This document shows positions 30,475-37,783 of a DNA stretch of 44,942 nt, piece by piece. Both the position numbers and the translations under genes were made by a program. The DNA lies in the NCBI GenBank assembly GCA_035505375.1, contig DATJQV010000078.1:1-44942 (forward strand), read 5' to 3'. The DNA is from a bacterium. GTDB lineage: Bacteria; Hydrothermota; Tepidihabitantia; Tepidihabitantales; Tepidihabitantaceae. The number at the start of each line of letters is the position of its first letter. The first letter of the stretch is position 1. The notes under the pieces were generated by a model that saw only the letters and a program-made list of their open reading frames with translations, was not told the origin of the DNA and did not search any database.

Positions 30475-32229
30475 TCACTGGGGCCTGCCGGCCCAGCCGG
30501 AGTGCGCGGCGTCGTGGTTGTAGGTCGGCCAGGCCGTGCCGGCCAGGCGCAGGTCGGAGCTCGAGACCCAGAACAGTCCGTCTTCGCAGGCGAGGTAGAG
30601 GTCTCCATTCGGCCCGATGACCGTCGAAGGGCAGTTGTCGCCTTCGGCTACGCGCGCGCGACGCTTCGCGTAGTCCAGTGAATCCCACATGGAGAACTGC
30701 CACTTTGCTGAGCCGTCGCTTGCACTCAGGCCGTACAAGTAGCCCTCCGCGTCGCCGACGATGATGGTGCTGTCCTGGGCGACGCAGGGCGTGTTTCCGC
30801 CGCTGATTTCGAGGGCCGTCTGCCATCGCTGCCCGCCATCGGAATCGAAGCTGGTGACGTTGCCGTACTTGTCGGTCACTATGACCTGGTCGTCGCCGGC
30901 GACCGCGGTGCAACTGGTCCAGAGCGCGTTCGTCGGGACTTTCCAAGCCACGGAGCCGTCCGGGTTGAAGCAGTAGAGGTACAGGTCCGGGCCCGCGACC
31001 AGAATCCGATTCCGGCTGTCAATCACGGGGGAGCCGACGCCCGAGCCATGCATGGTGTCTTTCCACAGCACCTTTCCGCCTGTGTCTATCGCCGTCAGGG
31101 TGGAGAAACGTTGTACGTCGTCGTAGCCGGCTGCGTATATCACCCCGTTACGGCCGAGCACCGGCCTGCAATCACTGCCGTTATCTCCCATCGACACGCT
31201 CCAGTCGACCGCCGCCGAATCGCCGTGGTCGCGCACGCGCTTCAGCACAGCGTCGGAGTCGAATGCCGCAACATAGACGGCGCCGTCCGGCCCGACCACG
31301 GGCGTGTAGCCACAATTCAGGGCAAGCGCCCATTTCCGTCTGCCGGTTGCGGCATCAAAGCCGACCAGTCCCCAGTTGTAGTCGGTCAGGTAGAGGCTTG
31401 AACCATCAGGGCTCAGTGAGGCCGCGAACCCGGTGCCGGTCGAGAGGGGTGCTCGCCACTTGGGCTGCCCGTCCAGACCGTAGCAATCCACTCCGTCGCA
31501 GGCCTCGCAGTAGAGGACGGGCGCTCCGGCAATCGCGCCGAGCGTTGGAGTCGCGTCATAGGAGCGGTCGTCGTCGAAGTTGGTCCAGAGAATCGCCATG
31601 GGGCTGATGCTCACTGTCACCGCTTCGACCGGACTGGATACCATGCAGCCTTTGTCTTTGAGCACAATACTGACTGTGTGAGAACCTACGACCGACCATT
31701 TGCATGAGTCGGTGATGACGCTGCCGCTCGGGACAAAGGCGGACCAGCCGGCCGCGGGCAGGTCACCCCAGAGGAACTTGACCGCGACGCTGTCTCCTTC
31801 CGGGTCCGAAACGCTCAGCGACAAGTGGTACCACCGGTCAACCGCCCAGTGCAACGGCCCGGCTACGATATCACCCAGTTCCGGCGGCCTTGAGGGCTTG
31901 AAGCGCAGCGACGGAGACCAACCTGATTCCGCACCCTTTTCGCTGCGGGCTTTGACACGGATGTAGCGGACGACCGAGCCCGCGAACTTGTGCGCGTTCC
32001 AGACCGTGTCGCCGCTCATGAAATAGTCGGTGGTTGTCGTGCTCCCGTCGCCCCTGTCGAAGACGTAGCAGACCTTGAGACCGCCTGGGTCGGTGCTGGT
32101 GGTGAAGAAGCTCAGCGAGTCGTCGGCCAGGTCCGCCCACGGCGTGACCGGAACCAACGGCTTTCGCGCGCATCCGAGCAGTTCGAGCGAGCCGATTAGG
32201 GCGAATGCTGTCAGAACAACGTACTTCAT
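30475..32229 (-). CDS. PQQ-like beta-propeller lipoprotein
   Basis: A 584-residue lipoprotein. ATG at 32229 with AAAGGAGG upstream; signal with lipobox LLGC (Cys20). Residues of about 25-220 contain two PKD/fibronectin-like segments (FDRGDGSTTTTDYF, then SVSDPEGDSVAVKFLWGD). Residues of about 225-580 form a PQQ-type propeller with repeats such as CYGLDGQPKWRAPL, VGFDAATGRRKWALAL and YGLSASDGSAKWQFSM. The end WPTYNHDAAHSGW is shared in pattern with the two paralogues on the other strand. No PQQ cofactor motif is evident, so a structural or binding role outside the cell is inferred. Divergent from 32384 across paired promoters. Confidence 0.82.
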   Translation of the reverse strand: MKYVVLTAFALIGSLELLGCARKPLVPVTPWADLADDSLSFFTTSTDPGGLKVCYVFDRGDGSTTTTDYFMSGDTVWNAHKFAGSVVRYIRVKARSEKGAESGWSPSLRFKPSRPPELGDIVAGPLHWAVDRWYHLSLSVSDPEGDSVAVKFLWGDLPAAGWSAFVPSGSVITDSCKWSVVGSHTVSIVLKDKGCMVSSPVEAVTVSISPMAILWTNFDDDRSYDATPTLGAIAGAPVLYCEACDGVDCYGLDGQPKWRAPLSTGTGFAASLSPDGSSLYLTDYNWGLVGFDAATGRRKWALALNCGYTPVVGPDGAVYVAAFDSDAVLKRVRDHGDSAAVDWSVSMGDNGSDCRPVLGRNGVIYAAGYDDVQRFSTLTAIDTGGKVLWKDTMHGSGVGSPVIDSRNRILVAGPDLYLYCFNPDGSVAWKVPTNALWTSCTAVAGDDQVIVTDKYGNVTSFDSDGGQRWQTALEISGGNTPCVAQDSTIIVGDAEGYLYGLSASDGSAKWQFSMWDSLDYAKRRARVAEGDNCPSTVIGPNGDLYLACEDGLFWVSSSDLRLAGTAWPTYNHDAAHSGWAGRPQ

Positions 32230-32265
32230 CACTGCCTCCTTTGTGACGAACGCGGGCTTCGCTAA

Positions 32266-32294
32266 CTTGTAGCTCAAAGCGTGAGAGAAGTCAA
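32266..32294 (-). promoter_or_regulatory. Promoter of the 30475-32229 gene
   Basis: On the minus strand, TTGACT (32294-32289), 17-nt spacer, TACAAG (32271-32266). A leader of about 30 nt carries the Shine-Dalgarno site. Confidence 0.6.
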
Positions 32295-32307
32295 GTTCGA
32301 AAAGGGC

Positions 32308-32336
32308 TTGACAGAATGCCCGTGCTGCCGCACAAT
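32308..32336 (+). promoter_or_regulatory. Promoter of the 32384-35917 lipoprotein operon
   Basis: TTGACA (32308-32313), 17-nt spacer, CACAAT (32331-32336). A leader of about 40 nt precedes the GTG. It is back to back with the minus-strand promoter, the -35 boxes 13 bp apart, so shared control is possible. Confidence 0.6.
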
Positions 32337-32383
32337 ATTACGGCGGCTGGCGCGACCAAGCGGCCGTCAGAAGCGAGGTCAGC

Positions 32384-34114
32384 GTGAGTTCACGACACGT
32401 GCTCGGCGCGGCGATGGCCGCGGCTATCCTCTTGTGTCTGAGCGGCTGCGATGAGTACTACTGGTACGGGCAGCCCTATCTCAGTATCTACATCACGTCG
32501 GGGACCGACCATGCAGGCCCGTGCGAACCCGCGAGTTTTGCGTTGACCAGCACCGCGTACGGCTGCAACCCTTCTTTCCGCTACTTGGTGCATTGGGGGG
32601 ATTCGACGACGTCGATCAGCAGTGTGCAATCGGTCGGAGACACCTGCGTGATGAATCATGACTGGGACTATCCGGGGAACTACGAAGTCTGGGCCACTGC
32701 GCAGGTCGACAGCCACTCGACCTCAATCACCGTCCATCCATCGGCGTACCGGATGGTATCCGTTGTCAGCGCAAGCGCGCCGGTGATTGACTCGGCGCAG
32801 CTAGCGGCGCAGCGGCATCCGGTTGAGCTTCGGGTGTCCGCACACAGTCCGGTCGGAGATAGTCTCCGGTTGGCCGTGGCCTGGGGAGACGGCAAGGCCG
32901 AAACCACAGCTTTCCAGTCCAGCCCGAGTCAGTTCAGCGTCATGCATGCATACGCGATTGACAGCGAGGTGAAGGTGGTGTTCAGGGCCCTTAGTTGGTC
33001 GTGGGCCGGCTCTGCCGAGGAAACACTGACGGCAGTAGTGAGCTCAACCGGTGGTGTAGCGTGGTGCAGGAAGGGCCATTTCACCGGCTCGCCGGTCATC
33101 GTCGGCGACGTCGTCTATGTTGTGGGTCAGGACGGGCTATACGGCCTGCGTGATGCGTCAACGGTGTACTTTTGTCCGGGCGCATTCATCGGACAACCGT
33201 CGGTCTCTAGCTCAGCCCTGCACGGGTACGTCGGTTCGCAGGCCGGCCGTTTGTGCGCCTTCACCCAGGAGTTGACTCCGGTCTGGCAATACCCCGCTCA
33301 GGAATCCGCGCCCCTCGGGTACTGGGGTCCGGCCGCGATCAACGGGAATCTTCTGTACGTGCCGTGCTGGAATGACAGCGTCTACTGCCTGATTGACAGC
33401 GGGACATCGGTGACGCGCAAGGCGGCGTTCGCGGCCGCGCAAGTGGACGCGTGTGTGCTCGACGCTGCCGGGAGTGTCTATTTCGGCGCCGATTCCGGGT
33501 ACCTGTACAAGCTCACGCCCGACCTGAATCTTGTCTGGCGCACGCAACTGCAGCCGAGCGGCAGGGTGTTCGCCCCGGTGCTCGGTGCCGACGGTACGAT
33601 ATACTGTGCCGCCGCTTTCGGCCACATGTTTGCCGTGGACGCGGCCGGCGGAGCCGTTAAGTGGTCGGCCCAGCTCAGCTATCAACCGTTTCGGCCGTTG
33701 GTGGGCGCGGATGGCTTGTATGTCGTCGACAGCAACAACCTGCTCTCCAAGCTCAGTCTGAACAGTGGCGCATTTGTGTGGACGAAAAATATCCCGTTCG
33801 CCGGCTACACGCCGGTTCTTGCGTCCGGTGGATACTTGTACATCCGCACAAATGTTGACCGGCTCTATTGCCTGACCCAACTGGACGGTGATTCGGTCTG
33901 GGTCTGCAACTGCGCCGACTACCTGCCGCCCGGCCGCGCCGGAACCTCCGATGACATATCGAGCCCCACGGTAGATGCCGAAGGGAATGTCTACTTTGTG
34001 GGCCCGGATGCTATCTACAAAGTCACCGCCAACTCGCCGCTGGACGCGACCGCTCCGTGGCCCAAGTGGCAGCACGACCTGTACAACTCGGGAAACGCGG
34101 GCGGGGGAAGATAG
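32384..34114 (+). CDS. PQQ-like beta-propeller lipoprotein, paralogue
   Basis: A 576-residue lipoprotein with lipobox LSGC (Cys22). Two PKD-like segments (RYLVHWGDSTTS, then RLAVAWGDGKAETTAF) precede a propeller of PQQ-type repeats (VYVVGQDGLYGLRD, IYCAAAFGHMFAVDAAGGAVKWSAQL). It ends APWPKWQHDLYNSGNAGGGR, nearly identical to the end of the next gene. GTG start at 32384 with GAGG about 6 nt upstream. Only 6 bp separate it from the gene at 34121, so they form an operon of tandem paralogues. Confidence 0.82.
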   Translation: MSSRHVLGAAMAAAILLCLSGCDEYYWYGQPYLSIYITSGTDHAGPCEPASFALTSTAYGCNPSFRYLVHWGDSTTSISSVQSVGDTCVMNHDWDYPGNYEVWATAQVDSHSTSITVHPSAYRMVSVVSASAPVIDSAQLAAQRHPVELRVSAHSPVGDSLRLAVAWGDGKAETTAFQSSPSQFSVMHAYAIDSEVKVVFRALSWSWAGSAEETLTAVVSSTGGVAWCRKGHFTGSPVIVGDVVYVVGQDGLYGLRDASTVYFCPGAFIGQPSVSSSALHGYVGSQAGRLCAFTQELTPVWQYPAQESAPLGYWGPAAINGNLLYVPCWNDSVYCLIDSGTSVTRKAAFAAAQVDACVLDAAGSVYFGADSGYLYKLTPDLNLVWRTQLQPSGRVFAPVLGADGTIYCAAAFGHMFAVDAAGGAVKWSAQLSYQPFRPLVGADGLYVVDSNNLLSKLSLNSGAFVWTKNIPFAGYTPVLASGGYLYIRTNVDRLYCLTQLDGDSVWVCNCADYLPPGRAGTSDDISSPTVDAEGNVYFVGPDAIYKVTANSPLDATAPWPKWQHDLYNSGNAGGGR

Positions 34115-34120
34115 CCGAGC

Positions 34121-35917
34121 ATGAAGTCGCGGCTCGTCGCATTCGCCATCTCTGCCGCGGTCGCTGTGTTCCTTATCGGCGGAGGTTGCAGCCGCAAGCT
34201 GTACCCGCCGGAGTTCCTCTCCCTGCCTGACTCGGTCTATGCCGGCGAACCCGCCCTGGTGCGAGTGTTCGCAAACGGCAGCGGGTACGACTCGGTTCGC
34301 TATGTAGTGAACTGGGACGACGGCGCCACCGACACGACCGGACCAGTCGCTTTGGGCGAAGCGGCCACCGCCTCGCACGTCTGGACCGCTGCACCGGACA
34401 CACGCTACGTCAGGGCGGCGGTGTTTCCGGTCCAGGACCCGAAGACAATCACATGGGCCGAGCAGGAACGGGTTCTCGTCGTGGCGGGCGGTTCGCGCGC
34501 GCCGGTGATAGATTCTGTCCGAGCGCCGTCGCTCATCATGAGGGGAGTCGCGACTGACTTTCTTATCAGTGCCCATGACCCGGACGGCGACAGCATCCGA
34601 ATACACATCGACTGGGGTGACGGCAGGGATACGACTTCGGAATTGCTCGGCGCCCCCCACTATGATGGCTTCTATCCCACGCACGCATTTGCTCAGGCCG
34701 AAACCGCGAAGGTGGTCATCACCGCGCAGGATCGGAAAGGTGCTGTGTCCTTGCCGGATACTGCGGTCGTCCGTGTCGACACCACCGGCGGCGTCCTCTG
34801 GTCCTATTGGGCGCCTTGGGTATCGCCACTGGTGGTGAACGACGGGGTCGAGGACTGCATCTACTATTTCGAAGAGGACTTTGGGGAAGGCGATTTCCAC
34901 GCCCTCACGGTGGAGGGCAGTCTCAAATACGCGCCCAGCGGGTCATTTCCATCCGCCGGCGTGGCCTATTGCGCTGCGACGCAACATATCGTTGGCGGCG
35001 GCCTGGGTTTGTGGGCCATGGACCGGCAACTGCACGTCGTGTGGAGCTGTGAGACCCCTGAGTCCTCCGGTTGGAGCGACCCTGCGGTCAGCGGCGACAG
35101 GATATACCTCGGCAACGACGACACTCTTTACTGCTTCATCGACAGCGTTGACCACGGGGTACGTGCGGCAGCATTGGTTGCGCAGGGCGTCATCGTTGGT
35201 GCGCCTGTTGTTGACGCCTACGACGCGGTCTACTTCGGCACCGACTCGGGGTTCCTGTACAAGGTCGGTCCGGGACTGGACACCATCTGGCGTTCGCGCC
35301 TGACAAGCGGAGACGAGGTGTATAGCCCCATCATCAGCCCCAGCGGCATCGTCTACTGCGCGTCCAGTTCTCAACGTGTGTACGCAGTGGACGCAGCGAC
35401 CGGAGCCACGGTCTGGACTGCGACCCTGGTCGGCGTGCCGAGCCAACTTGCGCTGGGCCAGACACTCCTCTTCACCGGGACCGACAAGGGCAGAGAGTAT
35501 GCTCTGAATCCCGCGGACGGCGCCATCTGCTGGGAGAAAACGCTGAGCTCCGGCAGCGCGGCATCGGCTCCGATCCGCAAAGCCCCCGTGGTCGCGGCCA
35601 ACGGCACCATGTACACCCAGAACGACAGCGACGTAGTGTTCAAGGTGAACCAGGCCGACGGCGCCGTCATTTGGCAGTGCGACTGCCCGAGTTACTTGCC
35701 GGCCTACCACGTCGATGCCGCCGGGCGTTACCGCCGGATGGCTCAATCGCAAGACCCACCGAGCCCGACGATTCTCCCTAATGGCAACATCATCGTCGCT
35801 GGCCTCGCACTGTATTGCGTCGCGGGCGACCCCGCCGGTCCGCTCGACCCGCTCGCGCCCTGGCCCAAGTGGCAGCACGACCTCTACAACACCGGTTGCG
35901 TGAGTGGAGGAAGATAG
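34121..35917 (+). CDS. PQQ-like beta-propeller lipoprotein, paralogue
   Basis: A 598-residue lipoprotein; signal ends in a GGGC lipobox (Cys23). PKD-like segments (VRYVVNWDDGATDTTG, then ISAHDPDGDSIRIHIDWGDGRDTT) are followed by the same propeller architecture as the upstream gene, for example YFGTDSGFLYKVGPGLDTIWRSRL and VYAVDAATGATVWTATL. The end APWPKWQHDLYNTGCVSGGR is the shared C-terminal motif. Three paralogues in divergent arrangement (this, 32384 and 30475) suggest duplication and diversification of surface or periplasmic binding proteins. Confidence 0.82.
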   Translation: MKSRLVAFAISAAVAVFLIGGGCSRKLYPPEFLSLPDSVYAGEPALVRVFANGSGYDSVRYVVNWDDGATDTTGPVALGEAATASHVWTAAPDTRYVRAAVFPVQDPKTITWAEQERVLVVAGGSRAPVIDSVRAPSLIMRGVATDFLISAHDPDGDSIRIHIDWGDGRDTTSELLGAPHYDGFYPTHAFAQAETAKVVITAQDRKGAVSLPDTAVVRVDTTGGVLWSYWAPWVSPLVVNDGVEDCIYYFEEDFGEGDFHALTVEGSLKYAPSGSFPSAGVAYCAATQHIVGGGLGLWAMDRQLHVVWSCETPESSGWSDPAVSGDRIYLGNDDTLYCFIDSVDHGVRAAALVAQGVIVGAPVVDAYDAVYFGTDSGFLYKVGPGLDTIWRSRLTSGDEVYSPIISPSGIVYCASSSQRVYAVDAATGATVWTATLVGVPSQLALGQTLLFTGTDKGREYALNPADGAICWEKTLSSGSAASAPIRKAPVVAANGTMYTQNDSDVVFKVNQADGAVIWQCDCPSYLPAYHVDAAGRYRRMAQSQDPPSPTILPNGNIIVAGLALYCVAGDPAGPLDPLAPWPKWQHDLYNTGCVSGGR

Positions 35918-35940
35918 CCGGAAGACGCATTGGCCAGTGT

Positions 35941-35968
35941 TTGAAAGCCGCCACGATGCGGCTATTCT
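35941..35968 (+). promoter_or_regulatory. Promoter of the 35975 gene with an inverted repeat in the spacer
   Basis: TTGAAA (35941-35946), 16-nt spacer, TATTCT (35963-35968), six nt before the ATG. The spacer is almost wholly a perfect inverted repeat, AGCCGC-CACGAT-GCGGCT (35946-35963). That could be an operator or the terminator stem of the upstream operon. Confidence 0.6.
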
Positions 35969-35974
35969 CTTGTT

Positions 35975-36979
35975 ATGACTGACAAGCCAATCGCCGTCGC
36001 GCTGCTATCGGGCGGGCTGGATTCGACACTCGCCGCCAAGGTCGTTATGGAGCAGGGCGTCACGGTCATCGGGGTGAACTTCGCCGGCGCGTACTGTCCA
36101 CGACCGAGGGTCGGCAGGAGCAATGCCGAGAAGGCAGCCGAGCAACTGGGCATCGAGCTCGTGACCCTGCCGATTGGGGCGGATTTCATCGCGATGGTCA
36201 AGCACCCGAAGCACGGCCGGGGCAAGAACATGAATCCCTGCATCGACTGCCATACCTTGATGATTCGAAGAGCGTGGGCATACGGACAAACACGGGGCTC
36301 GGGTCTTGTCGTCACCGGCGAAGTACTGGGCCAGCGACCGATGTCGCAGAACCGCCAGTCGCTAGGGGTCGTGGCGAAGGACTCCGGGGTCGGCGACAGG
36401 TTGCTCCGGCCGCTGTCCGCTAAGCTGCTCGACCCGACCGAGCCGGAACGTAGGGGGCTGGTTGAACGCGAGCGATTGCTCGACATCGAGGGCCGGAGCC
36501 GAAAGCGACAGATGGAACTTGCCGAGCGCCACGGTATCAGGGAGTACCCGAGCCCGGCTGGAGGATGCTTGCTGACCGAGAAGGTCTTCTCGAAGCGATT
36601 GGCGGAGGCGTTTGACCATGGCGAGGACTCGCTTGAGATTGTTGAACTGCTTTCGCTGGGCCGGCACTTCCGGTTGCCCTCCAATGCGCGGCTGGTGGTA
36701 GGCCGCGACGAGGCGGAGAACGACGAACTGCTGAGACGCAAGCCGGCGGGTGCGGTGGTAGTCGACGCGAGCGACTTGCCGGGCCCCCTCGGATTGGTGC
36801 TTCCGCCTTCGTGTCTTAGTGCCTTGGTGGTTGATTCAGACCGGATGCTGGCCGCGAGGATTTGCGCCAGATACAGCGACAGACGCAAGCAGAAGCTCGT
36901 ACGGGTCATAGTCGCCGGCGAGGCGGCAGACGTCGAACCCGCGAGCGAAGAGGAGTCAGCCCGCCTCCTGATTGCATGA
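35975..36979 (+). CDS. PP-loop ATPase of the tRNA thiouridylase/sulfurtransferase type
   Basis: A 334-residue cytosolic protein. The PP-loop SGGLDST (residues 12-18) binds ATP for adenylation. Cys89 and Cys92 in NPCIDCH are a CxxC pair of the kind used in sulfur transfer or cluster binding. The block PSPAGGCLLTEKVFSKRL and the C-terminal half match the MnmA/ThiI-related proteins often annotated as tRNA (5-methylaminomethyl-2-thiouridylate) methyltransferase-like. The exact tRNA position modified is not clear. Residues around 277-286 (LPPSCLSALVVD) are translated from a CTTCGTGTCTTAGTGCC-type repeat that is intergenic elsewhere. The start is fixed by a leaderless-type promoter six nt upstream. 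Confidence 0.8.
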   Translation: MTDKPIAVALLSGGLDSTLAAKVVMEQGVTVIGVNFAGAYCPRPRVGRSNAEKAAEQLGIELVTLPIGADFIAMVKHPKHGRGKNMNPCIDCHTLMIRRAWAYGQTRGSGLVVTGEVLGQRPMSQNRQSLGVVAKDSGVGDRLLRPLSAKLLDPTEPERRGLVERERLLDIEGRSRKRQMELAERHGIREYPSPAGGCLLTEKVFSKRLAEAFDHGEDSLEIVELLSLGRHFRLPSNARLVVGRDEAENDELLRRKPAGAVVVDASDLPGPLGLVLPPSCLSALVVDSDRMLAARICARYSDRRKQKLVRVIVAGEAADVEPASEEESARLLIA

Positions 36980-36992
36980 ATAGGACCAGCCA

Positions 36993-37740
36993 ATAAATGG
37001 GGACGCTACCCGTTTTATCTTGACTTCGGCGTGGGTGGCGCTATCGTCGTGCGTGCCACGCATGGCGCGAGTCGTAGTCCCGGGCGTCCCACACCACATC
37101 ACCCAGCGCGGCAATCGTCGCGATAGCGTCTTCTTCGTCCGGTCTGACTATCGTAGATACCTGCGTCTGCTTGGGGACTACGCTGCCGAGTGTGGACTCG
37201 ACATCCTCGCCTACTGTTTGATGCCCAACCATGTGCATTTGGTCGCAGTGCCGGCCGAGGCCCGTTCGCTTGCCGCCGTGTTCAAGCCCGTACATCTTCG
37301 GTATGCCCAGCATGTCAATCGCTCGCAAGAATACGGTGGTCGGGTCTGGCAGGGTCGCTTCTACTCTTGTCCTCTCGACGCCGAGCACACCGCAGCGGCG
37401 ATTCGCTATGTCGAGTGCAATCCCGTGCGCGCCGGTCTTGAACCTCGCGCTGCGAACTATGAGTGGAGCAGCGCAGCCGCCCACTCGGGATTGCGGCGCG
37501 ACCGTCTGCTGGCGACGGATATCGACAAGTGGATCTCCGTTGGCAACTGGTCGGATTGGCTGGCGGAGGCGGAACCGGAAGACCTTGTTGGGCGCCTGCG
37601 CCTGTACACTCGCACCGGACGTCCCTTGGGTGTCGATGCATTCGTCCAGGGACTCGAGACGCAAAGTGGCCGCAGACTGCACGCGCTACCCCGCGGCCGG
37701 CCTGCCGGCCGGCAGGAAAATGGGTAGCGTCCCCATTTAT
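36993..37740 (+). mobile_element. RAYT (REP-associated tyrosine transposase) element with perfect 19-bp inverted ends
   Basis: Left end ATAAATGGGGACGCTACCC (36993-37011) and its exact reverse complement (37722-37740) bracket a single transposase gene whose stop codon lies inside the right end. A GC-rich palindrome (GGCCGGCCTGCCGGCCGGC) lies just inside the right end. The element sits between the sulfurtransferase gene and the smc promoter without breaking either. Confidence 0.85.
37062..37727 (+). CDS. REP-associated tyrosine transposase (Y1/HUH, IS200-like)
   Basis: A 221-residue single-strand transposase of the RAYT group. The N-terminus RVVVPGVPHHITQRGNRRDSVFF is the family signature; the HUH metal-binding motif is in CLMPNHVHLVA; the catalytic-tyrosine helix is AAIRYVECNPVRAGLEPRAANYEWSSA. 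These enzymes cut and rejoin single-stranded REP hairpins. The ATG at 37062 is used (MARVVV); a TTG at 37020 in frame lies in the -35 box. A promoter TTGACT (37020-37025), 16 nt, TATCGT (37042-37047) lies upstream. It ends at the TAG within the right inverted repeat. Apparently intact. Confidence 0.9.
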   Translation: MARVVVPGVPHHITQRGNRRDSVFFVRSDYRRYLRLLGDYAAECGLDILAYCLMPNHVHLVAVPAEARSLAAVFKPVHLRYAQHVNRSQEYGGRVWQGRFYSCPLDAEHTAAAIRYVECNPVRAGLEPRAANYEWSSAAAHSGLRRDRLLATDIDKWISVGNWSDWLAEAEPEDLVGRLRLYTRTGRPLGVDAFVQGLETQSGRRLHALPRGRPAGRQENG

Positions 37741-37745
37741 GGTGC

Positions 37746-37773
37746 TTGACTTGAATGTGGTCGCTTCTATAGT
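37746..37773 (+). promoter_or_regulatory. Promoter of the smc-ftsY operon
   Basis: TTGACT (37746-37751), 16-nt spacer, TATAGT (37768-37773). Ten nt separate it from the GTG at 37784. The -35 box begins 6 bp outside the RAYT right end. Confidence 0.65.
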
Positions 37774-37783
37774 CTAGCCCGAC

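Noticed and set aside
29465-30946. Extension of the secreted protein gene upstream of 30334
   Set aside because: The extra 204 codons overlap the 30475 gene in another frame and precede a clear Shine-Dalgarno site and signal peptide.
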